From Candidatus Gastranaerophilales bacterium (lineage in GTDB: Bacteria; Cyanobacteriota; Vampirovibrionia; Gastranaerophilales; Gastranaerophilaceae), in NCBI GenBank assembly GCA_944323135.1, contig CALURI010000004.1, forward strand, positions 62,001 to 126,000: DNA of 64,000 nucleotides, written 5' to 3'. Below the pieces are notes generated by a model that made no database searches, was not told the origin of the DNA, and saw only the letters and a list, made by a program, of their open reading frames with translations. The position numbers and the translations under genes were made by a program. Position 1 is the first letter of the stretch. Each line of letters opens with the position of its first letter. Below, in pieces: positions 43,737 through 52,295 of the stretch.

Positions 43737-45002
43737 ATGAATAAAGAAGAATTCCAATCAAGACTTGAAAAAATTGAAAGTTTTATTGAAACTATTGAAC
43801 CCTCAACTTTAGAATCGAAAAAAGATGAGATAGAACAATTAATAAACGAAATAAATGAGCTTCTCACTTTTGATCCAGAAAATATAGAAATTCTTTCTTT
43901 GAAAGGATTTTATTATGAATTAGTCAACGATTACGACAATGCTATTTTCACATATGAAAAAATTTTAGAAATTGATCCTAATAATGAAATTGCAAAACAA
44001 TCAAGAAAAGATTGTATTTATTTTTATAAAAATATACGAGATTTAGAAGAAAGACTTGATAATCATGAGAGAAAATATAATCCTCAATCAATATTAGAAA
44101 AATTACCTTTAAGAGTTTTATTATCTGCTAAAATTATTATATTATTAGTCATTATATTTTGCTATTTTCCGTTTTTTATATTCGGATATAACGATAAAAA
44201 TATTTTAAAAATTAATGACAAGTCAAACTTTCAAACTTTGAAAATAAATTCTGCCTCTGAATATGATTATTTATCAAAACAACAAATATTTGATATTAGG
44301 AAAAATCATGTTAAAAACTCTCTATTTTCAAGAGAAAATTATGAACCAAACGCATCTGTATTTGGAAACATAGTTGGTAACAAACCTTGGTGGGGTTCAA
44401 TTAAATGCAGTCAACTGAATTATAAAGGTGATTACCATGAAAATATTCAAGGGCCGTCAAAAGTCAGCGTGTTAATGAATAATCCAAATACATTGGTGGG
44501 TTTAAGCCTTCCTTATATACCTTGGGATATTGGTACTAATAAAGAATTCTGCACATCTGATTATTCAAAATTTTTACCAATATCATTACAATATGATAAA
44601 AAAGATAAATTAATTGTTGCAAAATACAAATTGACAAAAAATTTCTTAAGATTACGAACAAATATAAACGGAAAATCTACAAGATATGTAATCCAATTAT
44701 CAGGCTTAAATGCCAGAGATTTCGGATATGATAATATGTACATATTTAATACAAAAAATATAAAAATGTATTCAGAAAACAATAATGCAACAGAAGATAT
44801 ATCAACTTTCAGAGATTATATCCATCTTGGAGGCAGTTGTAAATATAAAGACGGCTGCAACAATATTTCTCCTATGCAAAATAATTTGATATTTTCTATT
44901 ACAAATTTGCCAGCAGTAATTAATGTAAAATTATGGAAAACAAAACCAATAAATAAATATGTAAAAGCAGATATGTATTATAAAATTATTTTTGAAGAGT
45001 AA
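43737..45002 (+). CDS. TPR-containing membrane protein
   Basis: 421 aa. N-terminal helices include a TPR-like pair (YELVNDYDNAIFTYEKILEI). A membrane helix is at about 122-140, followed by a 280-residue presumably extracytoplasmic domain with Cys residues and no recognised motif. It is the last gene of the YbjQ-M48 operon, closed by a terminator. Confidence 0.6.
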   Translation: MNKEEFQSRLEKIESFIETIEPSTLESKKDEIEQLINEINELLTFDPENIEILSLKGFYYELVNDYDNAIFTYEKILEIDPNNEIAKQSRKDCIYFYKNIRDLEERLDNHERKYNPQSILEKLPLRVLLSAKIIILLVIIFCYFPFFIFGYNDKNILKINDKSNFQTLKINSASEYDYLSKQQIFDIRKNHVKNSLFSRENYEPNASVFGNIVGNKPWWGSIKCSQLNYKGDYHENIQGPSKVSVLMNNPNTLVGLSLPYIPWDIGTNKEFCTSDYSKFLPISLQYDKKDKLIVAKYKLTKNFLRLRTNINGKSTRYVIQLSGLNARDFGYDNMYIFNTKNIKMYSENNNATEDISTFRDYIHLGGSCKYKDGCNNISPMQNNLIFSITNLPAVINVKLWKTKPINKYVKADMYYKIIFEE

Positions 45003-45038
45003 ACTAAAAGACAGACAATTTTTTGTCTGTCTTTTAGT
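45003..45038 (+). terminator. Terminator of the YbjQ-M48 operon
   Basis: The stem CTAAAAGACAGAC/GTCTGTCTTTTAG encloses a T-rich loop. It also faces the end of rpsR. Confidence 0.75.
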
Positions 45039-45061
45039 AATTGATTTATTTGTGAATTTTA

Positions 45062-45295
45062 TTAATCAAAAACGTAATCAATAATTGCAGCTTCTCTAGC
45101 ACGTTTAATTGCTGTTGCAATCATTCTTTGGTGCTTAGCACAGTTACCTGTAATTCTGCGAGGAATAATTTTTCCTGCTTCAGTTAAGTATCTTTTTAAT
45201 TTTGCAGCATCTTTGTAATCGATTGATTCAACTTTGTCAGCGCATAGACTGCAATTTTTACGTTTTTTCTTTTCATCGCTGTTTTGTCTTGCCAT
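45062..45295 (-). CDS. rpsR: 30S ribosomal protein S18
   Basis: 77 aa. [34 protein letters not shown] and AIKRAREAA are the S18 signatures; NCSLCADK near the N-terminus is the CxxC knuckle seen in some S18 proteins. It pairs with S6 on the small-subunit platform. Third gene of the usual rpsF-ssb-rpsR order. Confidence 0.97.
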   Translation of the reverse strand: MARQNSDEKKKRKNCSLCADKVESIDYKDAAKLKRYLTEAGKIIPRRITGNCAKHQRMIATAIKRAREAAIIDYVFD

Positions 45296-45401
45296 TTTGA
45301 AAATTTAGCCTTTCTAGCCTGTTTTAATTTGTACTACTTATTATTTTGCTTATTTACCAATCTTCAATGAAATTTTATTGGTGTGAAGAGCGGCTACGCT
45401 C

Positions 45402-45800
45402 CTAGAATGGAATTTCGTCTTCGTTAATTAATTCGTTTGACAAATCATCAGATTCAAACTTAACGATTTCTTCTGTTCCAAATTTTTGATTTGCGGGTGC
45501 AGAAGCTTCACCTAATCTTTCAATTGTATTTGCATCAATTTCATAGATTTTTCTTTCTGTACCGTCATCTGATTTTACGGTAGCTATTTGAAGTCTGCCT
45601 TCAACAAGCACCCTTTCGCCCTTTGTTAAAGATGAAACAAGTTCATCAAGAGCATTTCTTTTTGAGATAACTCTGATAAGAGTTTCTTCTCTTTCACCGA
45701 TATTGAGAACAAAAGCAGATACCGCAACGTTATTTTGTGTAAAACGTTTTTCCGGTGCTCTATATAAAGTTCCTGTTACAACAGCTTTTGCTATACTCAT
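45402..45800 (-). CDS. ssb: Single-stranded DNA-binding protein
   Basis: 132 aa OB-fold protein: VVTGTLYRAPEKRFTQNN, FVLNIGEREETLIRV, LTKGERVLVEGRL and an acidic tail ending DEIPF, which recruits partner proteins. It coats single-stranded DNA at the fork. It lies between rpsF and rpsR as in most bacteria. Confidence 0.96.
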   Translation of the reverse strand: MSIAKAVVTGTLYRAPEKRFTQNNVAVSAFVLNIGEREETLIRVISKRNALDELVSSLTKGERVLVEGRLQIATVKSDDGTERKIYEIDANTIERLGEASAPANQKFGTEEIVKFESDDLSNELINEDEIPF

Positions 45801-45837
45801 TTTTCCTTCTCTTTCTTTTTATTAAGTCTGTATAAAC

Positions 45838-46134
45838 TTATACAGCAGCTTTTGAAGCTTCAAGAAACATTGTTCTCAAAATGTTGTCGCTTAATCTCAA
45901 TTGACGTCTGAATTCAGCAACTTTTTCTTCCGGTAAGCTTACAACTGAAGTTACAAAAAATCCGTCTCTAAAATTTTGGATATCGTAAGCTAATTTTTTT
46001 CTGCCTGTTTTGTCTGTAGAAACAACTTTTCCGCCCAAATCGGATACTGTCTTTCCGAGAGCGTCAATAGCTTTATCTACTTCTTCTGCATCTAAACTCG
46101 GTTTAAATACAGTTAGTAATTCATAATTTTTCAT
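45838..46134 (-). CDS. rpsF: 30S ribosomal protein S6
   Basis: 98 aa from ATG 46134, which has an AGGAG site and gives the standard MKNYELLTVFKPS beginning; the longer frame from 46212 would run into dapF. LGKTVSDLGGKVVSTDKTGR and KLAYDIQNFRDGFFVT are typical of S6. First gene of rpsF-ssb-rpsR. Confidence 0.96.
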   Translation of the reverse strand: MKNYELLTVFKPSLDAEEVDKAIDALGKTVSDLGGKVVSTDKTGRKKLAYDIQNFRDGFFVTSVVSLPEEKVAEFRRQLRLSDNILRTMFLEASKAAV

Positions 46135-46192
46135 TTTTTTAATTTCTCCTATTCTAGTGTATGAAATTATAATATCATGGAAACAGCTTATT

Positions 46193-47026
46193 TTACAATA
46201 TATACTCTGCAAAAAAACTGTAATTAGCAGAACCTATTAAATAAATATCTTGTTGAGTATCTTCCTGAGAACCTTGCCATTCAACAAATACAGGCCCACC
46301 TAACAGATTAACTTTTACTTTTTGTTCTGTTAAGTTATTTAAAACACATGCTACGACACTTGCACAAGCACCTGTTCCGCAAGCTAAAGTTATACCGCAT
46401 CCGCGTTCATATACTCGCATATCAATTTCCATACGTGATTTTATTTTTACAAATTCCGTATTTGTTTTTTCAGGGAAATATTCATGTTTTTCAATTACCG
46501 GTCCGTATTTTTGTGCCAATTTCATAGGATCGTCATCTGTAATAATTACACAATGGGGATTCCCCATAGAAACAGGGTTAATCTCAAATTCCTTATCCAA
46601 AACTGTTATTTTTCTTTCTCCCCAGAAAGGAATTTTTTTATCTTCTAAAATTGGTTTACCCATATTTACTTTTATCAATCCGTTATCTAAAAGTTCCGGT
46701 TTAATGATTCCTGCAAGAGTTTTAACACTGAATGCCTTTTTATCAACAAGTTTGTTATCATAAGCATATTTAGCGAAACATCTCATACCGTTTCCGCACA
46801 TTTGAGCGGTTGAACCATCTGAATTATAAAAATACCAGCTTAAGTCGGTTTCTTTTGTATCTGTTTTAGGAATAATCATTCCGTCAGCACCAATTCCGTA
46901 ATGTCTGTCGCATAATTTTACGGCAAGTTCATCCATTTTCATACCTGTTTTTTCAAATTCGGGGTAATCAATGATTACAAAATCATTTCCGCATCCTTGC
47001 ATTTTTGTTATTTTTATTGTTTTCAT
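46193..47026 (-). CDS. dapF: Diaminopimelate epimerase
   Basis: 277 aa. A PLP-independent racemase turning LL- into meso-diaminopimelate for lysine and peptidoglycan. The two catalytic cysteines are in MCGNGMRCFAKYA and CGTGACASVVA. KMQGCGNDFV and MGNPHCV are further signatures. AAAGGA precedes the ATG. It sits just upstream of rpsF, probably on the same transcript. Confidence 0.97.
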   Translation of the reverse strand: MKTIKITKMQGCGNDFVIIDYPEFEKTGMKMDELAVKLCDRHYGIGADGMIIPKTDTKETDLSWYFYNSDGSTAQMCGNGMRCFAKYAYDNKLVDKKAFSVKTLAGIIKPELLDNGLIKVNMGKPILEDKKIPFWGERKITVLDKEFEINPVSMGNPHCVIITDDDPMKLAQKYGPVIEKHEYFPEKTNTEFVKIKSRMEIDMRVYERGCGITLACGTGACASVVACVLNNLTEQKVKVNLLGGPVFVEWQGSQEDTQQDIYLIGSANYSFFAEYIL

Positions 47027-47054
47027 TAATATTTATCCTTTCAATTATGCTTTA

Positions 47055-47564
47055 TTATAGCATAACAGAAGGAAGTTTTGAAATAGCCAGATTTAAAAAT
47101 TTTTCAGCAAGTCCGCCTTTATATACAACATTTTTTGCCGTTTTAATATCAAACCATTCAGCCCCGTCAACTTCTTGAGTTAGTGAAAATTCTTCATTTT
47201 CAACTTGTACTATAAAATTACAAATGAGTGTATTTGAACCGTTATAATATTGTGATTCATTGAATTTGTATGATTTCACATTGAGATTAACTTCTTCTTT
47301 TATTTCTCTTACAAGAGCTGATGAGAGATTCTCTCCTTTATTAACATAACCTGCAACAAGTATATTTCTCGGTCTGCCGTATTGTTGAATTAATAAAATT
47401 TTTGAGTAATCTGGATTAAATATAACAGCACTTACGGCTACATTATATTTTGGAAACAGGAATTCTTTACACACAGGACAATATGGGATAATTCCGTCAC
47501 TTATTCCGAAATTAATACATTCTTTTTCAATTAACTCAGTTCCGCATTCACTGCAATATTTCAT
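47055..47564 (-). CDS. NUDIX hydrolase with zinc ribbon (NudC-like)
   Basis: 169 aa from ATG 47564. A zinc ribbon CSECGTEL...CPVCKEFLFP is followed by a Nudix domain whose box reads GYVNKGENLSSALVREIKEE. This architecture is that of NAD pyrophosphatases/NudC-like enzymes, though it is short and lacks their N-terminal domain. It probably hydrolyses a nucleoside diphosphate derivative. TATAAT lies 7 nt before the ATG. Confidence 0.83.
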   Translation of the reverse strand: MKYCSECGTELIEKECINFGISDGIIPYCPVCKEFLFPKYNVAVSAVIFNPDYSKILLIQQYGRPRNILVAGYVNKGENLSSALVREIKEEVNLNVKSYKFNESQYYNGSNTLICNFIVQVENEEFSLTQEVDGAEWFDIKTAKNVVYKGGLAEKFLNLAISKLPSVML

Positions 47565-47571
47565 ATTGATT

Positions 47572-47577
47572 ATTATA
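47572..47577 (-). promoter_or_regulatory. -10 box of NUDIX gene, leaderless
   Basis: TATAAT on the minus strand ends 7 nt before ATG 47564. It overlaps the divergent promoter region of the 47613 gene, which itself has TATTAT (47600-47605) 7 nt before its ATG. Confidence 0.5.
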
Positions 47578-47612
47578 CGCAAAAATTTTTCTTTTTGAGT
47601 ATTATATTTTTT

Positions 47613-48338
47613 ATGATAAAAGTTAATACTGTAAAACCTTCGATAAAACTTTATAGACCTGATGAAACAAGAAAATTATGTTCTTTAATTATTCCGAAAA
47701 ATAAGGCAGGAGAATTAAATATAAATGTCAAAGAAGATATTTCTGGAAGCGATTATAAATTTATAACCGAATTAAAAAATAAATTCAATAAACTTTTGGG
47801 TTATGAGTATTTTGGTTATTTTAATAAAAATGATTATATGACAGGTTTGTATATGTATGTAAATCCTGAATACAGGCAAAAACAATATTTTTTCGGAGAA
47901 ATTCTCCGTTTGACAAGTATAATTCAAATGCTTGAAAATAAGATTAAAACATTTTCAATAGTATCAAAAGATTCTGCTATTTATTTTCATGCCAAGTATA
48001 AATTTCAACCATCCGTAACCTCTTTTTCTAATCGTAATAAGTTGTTATCAACTATTGTGAAAGATAAAGCCCCTGGTTTTGAGGATTTGTCACTGAAGGG
48101 TAAAGAACTTGCAGAACGTATTAAAAATAACCCGTCTCCTGAAAAACAACGCTTATATTGTAGTGAGGCAAATCAGCTTTTTAATCAATATATAAATCGT
48201 GCATTATTAGAAAAAGATATTAATTCACATAAATTCAATTGGGTTATGGACATGACTTTAACACATGAAAATGTTATGAAAAATAAGGAATTTTATAACA
48301 GACTTTTTGAAAAGCATGGAATTGATTATAAAGTATAA
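47613..48338 (+). CDS. GNAT-like hypothetical protein
   Basis: About 241 aa from ATG 47613 (MIKVNTVKPSIKLYRP); a longer frame from 47595 would overlap the -10 box. The region YFGYFNKNDYMTGLYMYVNP and EYRQKQYFFGEILRLTSII looks like the acetyl-CoA-binding core of a GNAT acetyltransferase, but the family is not certain. No signal peptide. It is the last chromosomal gene before the putative attachment site. Confidence 0.5.
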   Translation: MIKVNTVKPSIKLYRPDETRKLCSLIIPKNKAGELNINVKEDISGSDYKFITELKNKFNKLLGYEYFGYFNKNDYMTGLYMYVNPEYRQKQYFFGEILRLTSIIQMLENKIKTFSIVSKDSAIYFHAKYKFQPSVTSFSNRNKLLSTIVKDKAPGFEDLSLKGKELAERIKNNPSPEKQRLYCSEANQLFNQYINRALLEKDINSHKFNWVMDMTLTHENVMKNKEFYNRLFEKHGIDYKV

Positions 48339-48596
48339 TCTTTAGAAAATATTTCGGAAATAATTCGAATATTTTTTGAAAGAAAATCCTATAGGAAAAC
48401 TTTTTCATATTGCTAATTCGAAAGAAAAAGTTTTAAAATTAATTTTGAAAAAATTATAGTAAGTATGTAAATGTAATAAGACTTTTTTGATAATTATTAA
48501 AAAAATAAAATAAAAATTTTTGCTGATAATACCTATATGAACTGTACGAATCAATATGAATAGAAACTTACATTTATTATCTTCAATACACAAAAT

Positions 48597-48629
48597 AAAA
48601 ACGGGTCTAACATTTGTTAGCCCGTTTTT
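48597..48629 (-). terminator. Terminator downstream of tRNA fragment
   Basis: The stem AAAAACGGG-CTAACA pairs with TGTTAG-CCCGTTTTT, with one unpaired base. On the minus strand it lies immediately after the tRNA 3' end, as expected for the original tRNA gene's terminator. Confidence 0.8.
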
Positions 48630-48633
48630 ATAA

Positions 48634-48656
48634 GGAGGAGGTGGGATTCGAACCCA
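48634..48656 (-). other. 3' end of a tRNA gene, probable attachment site (attL)
   Basis: Read on the minus strand this is a T-loop (GGGTTCGAATCCCAC) followed by acceptor strand CTCCTCC. The matching 5' half (a GGAGGAG acceptor and D-arm) does not lie upstream. Beyond the T-arm the sequence stops fitting any tRNA. This is what remains at the far end when an element integrates in a tRNA 3' end. The isotype is not certain; the sequence resembles tRNA-Ser ends. The intact tRNA should lie beyond the right edge of the window. Confidence 0.65.
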
Positions 48657-48843
48657 ACGAATTTGATAAATTGGGCGAAAATACTGCATCCTAGACCCCC
48701 TTGAATTATATCCTTTTGTATTGAATTAGCATATAAAGTGGACACAGAATGGCCACAGTTTCTATGTCTTAATTTTGAATTGCTAATATTCAGATTCTAC
48801 CAAAAACATATATAAAAATAAAACAACAAAAGGAGAAATAAAA

Positions 48844-49668
48844 ATGACAACAAAAAAATTACAAAGTGTTATTGAAAACAAAGAGAATGCACAAACTCAA
48901 ATGATAAATGTTAATGATATTATAGTCGATGAATCCAAACGTCTACGCTCAGCCGGTGATATAAAACCAATAAAAGACAGTATTGAAGCACTAGGAGGCT
49001 TAATACAGCCGATTATTATTGATGCAGATAATAATCTTGTAGCAGGTTATCACCGACTTTTAGCGTATAAAGACTTAGGAAAATCAGAAATCCCTGCAAG
49101 AATAATCGACAAAAATACCAATAAAGAATTAGTTGAAATCGATGAAAACCTTATTAGAAATAATCTAACAACCCTGGAAACAGCACAACAACTGCAAAAA
49201 AGAAAAGTAATATATGAAGAAATATATCCTGATAGTAAAACTGAAAATATTAGACGAAATAATTTCGATTCGGTATACTCCGTTAAAAGTTTTACGAAAG
49301 ATATGTCAGAAAGAAAAAAGAAGTCGCAACGATGGGTACAGGCACATTTGCAAATAGCAGAACATCTTACAACTGAAAGTATTGAGAAAATTAAAGGCAC
49401 TGCAATAGAAAACAATTTTATTATTTTGCAAAATATTGCCAAAAAAGAATCGCAAGAACAATTAAAAGCAATAGAATCCTATCTTACATCAAAGAAAGCT
49501 ACTAAAAAAGAGTTAAGACCTCTTAATATAAAATACAAAGTGGATTTTCGTTTAAGAAGGGTCGTTGTAAATAATAAATGGTTCCAACTGCCGGAAGATT
49601 ACAACATTGATGACAACTCTTACAACCAGATGGTAATAGATATGAAAAATCTATCAGACAATAATTAA
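48844..49668 (+). CDS. ParB/Spo0J-like N-terminal nuclease-domain protein
   Basis: 274 aa. VNDIIVDESKRLRSAGDI and IKDSIEALGGLIQPIIIDAD, then LVAGYHRLLAYKDLG, are the ParB/sulfiredoxin fold with its GxHR motif, followed by the second box (IDENLIRNNLTTLETA). The C-terminal half is helical. Such proteins serve in plasmid or phage partition and regulation. No ParA partner is adjacent. AAAAGGAG ribosome-binding site; a terminator follows. Confidence 0.85.
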   Translation: MTTKKLQSVIENKENAQTQMINVNDIIVDESKRLRSAGDIKPIKDSIEALGGLIQPIIIDADNNLVAGYHRLLAYKDLGKSEIPARIIDKNTNKELVEIDENLIRNNLTTLETAQQLQKRKVIYEEIYPDSKTENIRRNNFDSVYSVKSFTKDMSERKKKSQRWVQAHLQIAEHLTTESIEKIKGTAIENNFIILQNIAKKESQEQLKAIESYLTSKKATKKELRPLNIKYKVDFRLRRVVVNNKWFQLPEDYNIDDNSYNQMVIDMKNLSDNN

Positions 49669-49676
49669 TTTAAACA

Positions 49677-49710
49677 AAAGCTCATAGATATAAATCTATG
49701 AGCTTTTACC
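49677..49710 (+). terminator. Terminator behind ParB-like gene
   Basis: The stem AAAAGCTCATAGAT/ATCTATGAGCTTTT is a near-perfect hairpin ending in T residues. Confidence 0.88.
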
Positions 49711-49727
49711 TCTTGAAATTTTAAATA

Positions 49728-49776
49728 AAATATATTATAATATATTTAAAGTGGTATAATATATACGATAATATAT
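49728..49776. promoter_or_regulatory. hipB promoter-operator: palindrome and repeated TATAATATAT
   Basis: A 20-bp perfect palindrome (49728-49747) is followed by TGGTATAAT, an extended -10, within TATAATATAT (49755-49764). The same 10-mer occurs inside the palindrome at 49736-49745, and a related GATAATATAT is at 49767-49776. The repeats are plausible HipB sites for autorepression. Confidence 0.55.
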
Positions 49777-49785
49777 TTTAATTTT

Positions 49786-50106
49786 ATGAAGAAAACATCC
49801 GTAATACCAATACCTGTTAATAAAGCATTAAAAAAGCTTGGTGCAGATTTAAAAGAAGCCCGTATAAAAAGACGGCTTACAATGGCACTGGTAGAGGAAC
49901 GTGCAGGAATTACACATATTACCTTAACCAAAGTGGAAAAAGGCGATTCTGGTGTTTCTATGGGAATTTATGCCAAAGTTATGTTTGTACTTGGTTTGAT
50001 AGATAACCTCTACAACCTTGCAGACCCTGATAGTGATACGGTAGGCAAGATATATGATAAAGATAATCTTCCACAACGAGTCCGTTACAAAAAGGACGAA
50101 GGATAA
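49786..50106 (+). CDS. hipB: HipB-like antitoxin (XRE)
   Basis: 106 aa. KKLGADLKEARIKRRLTMAL, then VEERAGITHITLTKVEKGD form an XRE HTH with extended N-terminus, as in HipB-type antitoxins. The C-terminal tail is acidic. Its stop is 5 bp before hipA; a palindromic operator precedes it. It is expected to neutralise HipA and repress the operon. Confidence 0.85.
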   Translation: MKKTSVIPIPVNKALKKLGADLKEARIKRRLTMALVEERAGITHITLTKVEKGDSGVSMGIYAKVMFVLGLIDNLYNLADPDSDTVGKIYDKDNLPQRVRYKKDEG

Positions 50107-50111
50107 AATTT

Positions 50112-51341
50112 ATGTCTGATAAAAAAGTTTTAGTTTACATAGAATTGAATAATGAAAACCATTTTGTTGGAACTCTCTGGTCTCATTTTAACAGAGGCAA
50201 AGAAACGTCTGATTTCGAGTATTCAAAGGAATGGTTAAATAACAATAAAGCATTTTCTTTAGAACCGGGCTTATTCTTTGGCTCCGGCAAGCAGGTAAAC
50301 CCGAGACAAACACCATTGTTTGGCTCATTTGGTGACTCCGCACCTGATACCTGGGGCAGAATCCTTATGAGAAGATACGAAAATCAGCTTGCAAAAGAAG
50401 AAAACAGAAGTCCGAAAACCCTAAATGAAGTCGACTACCTTTTATATGTAAATGATTATGCAAGGCAGGGTGCTTTACGATTCAAAACAGAAGAAAGTGA
50501 AGAATTTTTGTATCCTGGGAGTTTAAAATCCATACCCCCATTGGTAAATCTAACCAAATTACTTGCGGCAACAGAAAAGGTTATAGCTTCAGAAGAAAAG
50601 AATAGCGATTTGCAACTGCTACTAGCCCCTGGTTCATCTCTGGGCGGTGCCAGACCAAAAGCCAGTGTTATTGATAAAAAAGGGAATTTATGTATTGCGA
50701 AATTTCCTAAAAAGGATGACTTTACAAATAACGTCTTATGGGAAGCGGTTGCACTTACGCTCGCTAAAAACTGCGGTTTAAAAGTTCAGGAATGGTCTTT
50801 ACATAAAGCGGGAACTAAAGATGTCATTGTTTTAAAACGTTTCGATAGAAAAGGCGAACAACGAGTCCCATTCTTATCTGCAATGAGTATGCTTAATGCT
50901 GTTGATAACGACAGTCAAACTCACAGTTATATGGAAATTGCAGATGCAATAAGGCAATACGGAGCCGCACCTAGTGAAGATTTAACAGAATTATGGAAAA
51001 GAATTGTATTTTCAATTCTAATATCAAACACAGATGACCACCTTAGAAACCATGGATTTTTATATGTAAATGAAGGCGGATGGAGGTTATCCCCACTGTA
51101 TGATGTTAATCCAAGCAATGACAATAAAAATGTTTTAAGCACATACATAACGGAATATGATAACTCACAAAGTTTGGATTTAGCCTTAGAAGTAAGTGAA
51201 TATTTTGATATCATGCCTGAAACGGCTAAAAATATTATTACAGATATGAAAAAGCAAACTGTACAATGGCGACAGGTTGCTCAAAATATAGGGTTATCAA
51301 AGGCTGAAATTGATAAAATGGAATGTGCTTTTAAAATATAA
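50112..51341 (+). CDS. hipA: HipA-family toxin kinase
   Basis: 409 aa. The N-terminal subdomain (FFGSGKQVNPRQTPLFGSFG), P-loop-like SSLGGARPKASV, the ATP-binding Lys in CIAKFPKKDD, the catalytic ISNTDDHLRNHGF (Asp and Asn) and the metal-binding LSPLYDVNPS are all present, so the kinase looks intact. HipA kinases phosphorylate glutamyl-tRNA synthetase or related targets and stop growth. The AAGGAT site overlaps the end of hipB. Confidence 0.92.
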   Translation: MSDKKVLVYIELNNENHFVGTLWSHFNRGKETSDFEYSKEWLNNNKAFSLEPGLFFGSGKQVNPRQTPLFGSFGDSAPDTWGRILMRRYENQLAKEENRSPKTLNEVDYLLYVNDYARQGALRFKTEESEEFLYPGSLKSIPPLVNLTKLLAATEKVIASEEKNSDLQLLLAPGSSLGGARPKASVIDKKGNLCIAKFPKKDDFTNNVLWEAVALTLAKNCGLKVQEWSLHKAGTKDVIVLKRFDRKGEQRVPFLSAMSMLNAVDNDSQTHSYMEIADAIRQYGAAPSEDLTELWKRIVFSILISNTDDHLRNHGFLYVNEGGWRLSPLYDVNPSNDNKNVLSTYITEYDNSQSLDLALEVSEYFDIMPETAKNIITDMKKQTVQWRQVAQNIGLSKAEIDKMECAFKI

Positions 51342-51365
51342 ATACTTGGTAAAGAGGAATATAAA

Positions 51366-52295
51366 ATGTTACAAACTAACATGGATGAGTATTTTGAAAC
51401 AATATTCGGATATAAACCTAAAAAGCGTGGAACCGGATATGAATTGCTTGTTGGTGCAGTTTTAAAACTTTTAAATGCAACTCAGGATGTTACTCATAAT
51501 GTTATCCAGGAGGGTAAATATAGCAAAGATAAATATCAAATTGATGCTCTGGTGAAAAACAAATTTGCAACAATATTTATAGAATGTAAGGATTATACCG
51601 AAAGGAATAAACCTACTCAACGTGCTGATGTGCAAAAATTAGCAGGTGCATTAAACAATTTGGATATAAATGCAGGTATTTTAGTTTCTGCAACTGGATT
51701 TACAAAGCCTGCTGTACAATACTCTGAATCTACAAAATTAAACCCAAATGCAAAAGAAATAGAACTGTTCTTAATCAGACCGTCAACTGAAAAAGATACA
51801 GAAGGTATAATGCTTTCTTTGTGCGTTTCTTTAGATTTAGAAACCATTGACCATGAAAATTCAAAAGTAATTCCTATTATGGATATTGAAAAAGTACAAG
51901 AGATATTAAAAAGAAATGGTTATAAAGCTGGTGAACAATATAATGCAATTACCAACAGACTGTTAAAAAGTGACGGAACATTATACAAATATATTTCTGA
52001 GATAGTTAATGATAAAACAATTAACCCTAGTGTCAATGGCATTTCAAGTGGTGAATTTTACTTTGACGAAGATGTTTTTGCCTGTATTTACGGAGAATTA
52101 ATCCAAGTTGATAAACTCGTATATGAGATAAGGCATAAAGTTAAAAATATACCAGAATTTATAAAAATAAAAGATAAAGCAGTATTAGTTGTAAAATCGC
52201 AAGATGGACAAATTGACCGTATTATAACTGAAAGACAATTAAAAAGCATAGTTTTTAATTCTGATGGCACAATAGATTATAAAGGAAGATATTAA
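51366..52295 (+). CDS. Mrr-like restriction endonuclease
   Basis: 309 aa. KRGTGYELLVGAVLKLLNA opens a PD-(D/E)xK nuclease fold: the catalytic core is QIDALV...FIECKDY, followed by VQKLAGALNN and GILVSATGFTKPAVQY, as in Mrr-cat proteins. The C-terminal 150 residues are unassigned. It may attack modified or foreign DNA. Its stop overlaps the start of the next gene by one base. GAGGAAT ribosome-binding site, 24 bp after hipA. Confidence 0.82.
   Translation: MLQTNMDEYFETIFGYKPKKRGTGYELLVGAVLKLLNATQDVTHNVIQEGKYSKDKYQIDALVKNKFATIFIECKDYTERNKPTQRADVQKLAGALNNLDINAGILVSATGFTKPAVQYSESTKLNPNAKEIELFLIRPSTEKDTEGIMLSLCVSLDLETIDHENSKVIPIMDIEKVQEILKRNGYKAGEQYNAITNRLLKSDGTLYKYISEIVNDKTINPSVNGISSGEFYFDEDVFACIYGELIQVDKLVYEIRHKVKNIPEFIKIKDKAVLVVKSQDGQIDRIITERQLKSIVFNSDGTIDYKGRY

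Larger units (their letters stand above)
48339..48843. other. Chromosome/element boundary region, 505 bp
   Basis: No gene is supported. It contains an inverted repeat AAAACTTTTTC/GAAAAAGTTTT (48396-48434), a terminator hairpin (48597-48629), the 3' fragment of a tRNA gene (48634-48656), and then about 185 bp of element sequence leading to the ParB-like gene, whose ribosome-binding site is AAAAGGAG. Confidence 0.6.

Noticed and set aside
48405-48689. Minus-strand open frame of 94 codons across the boundary
   Set aside because: It runs through the tRNA fragment and its terminator, has no ribosome-binding site and no protein-like composition.
48638-48710. A complete tRNA gene at the boundary
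   Set aside because: Only the T-arm and 3' acceptor strand fit; the upstream sequence cannot form a 7-bp acceptor stem or anticodon arm.
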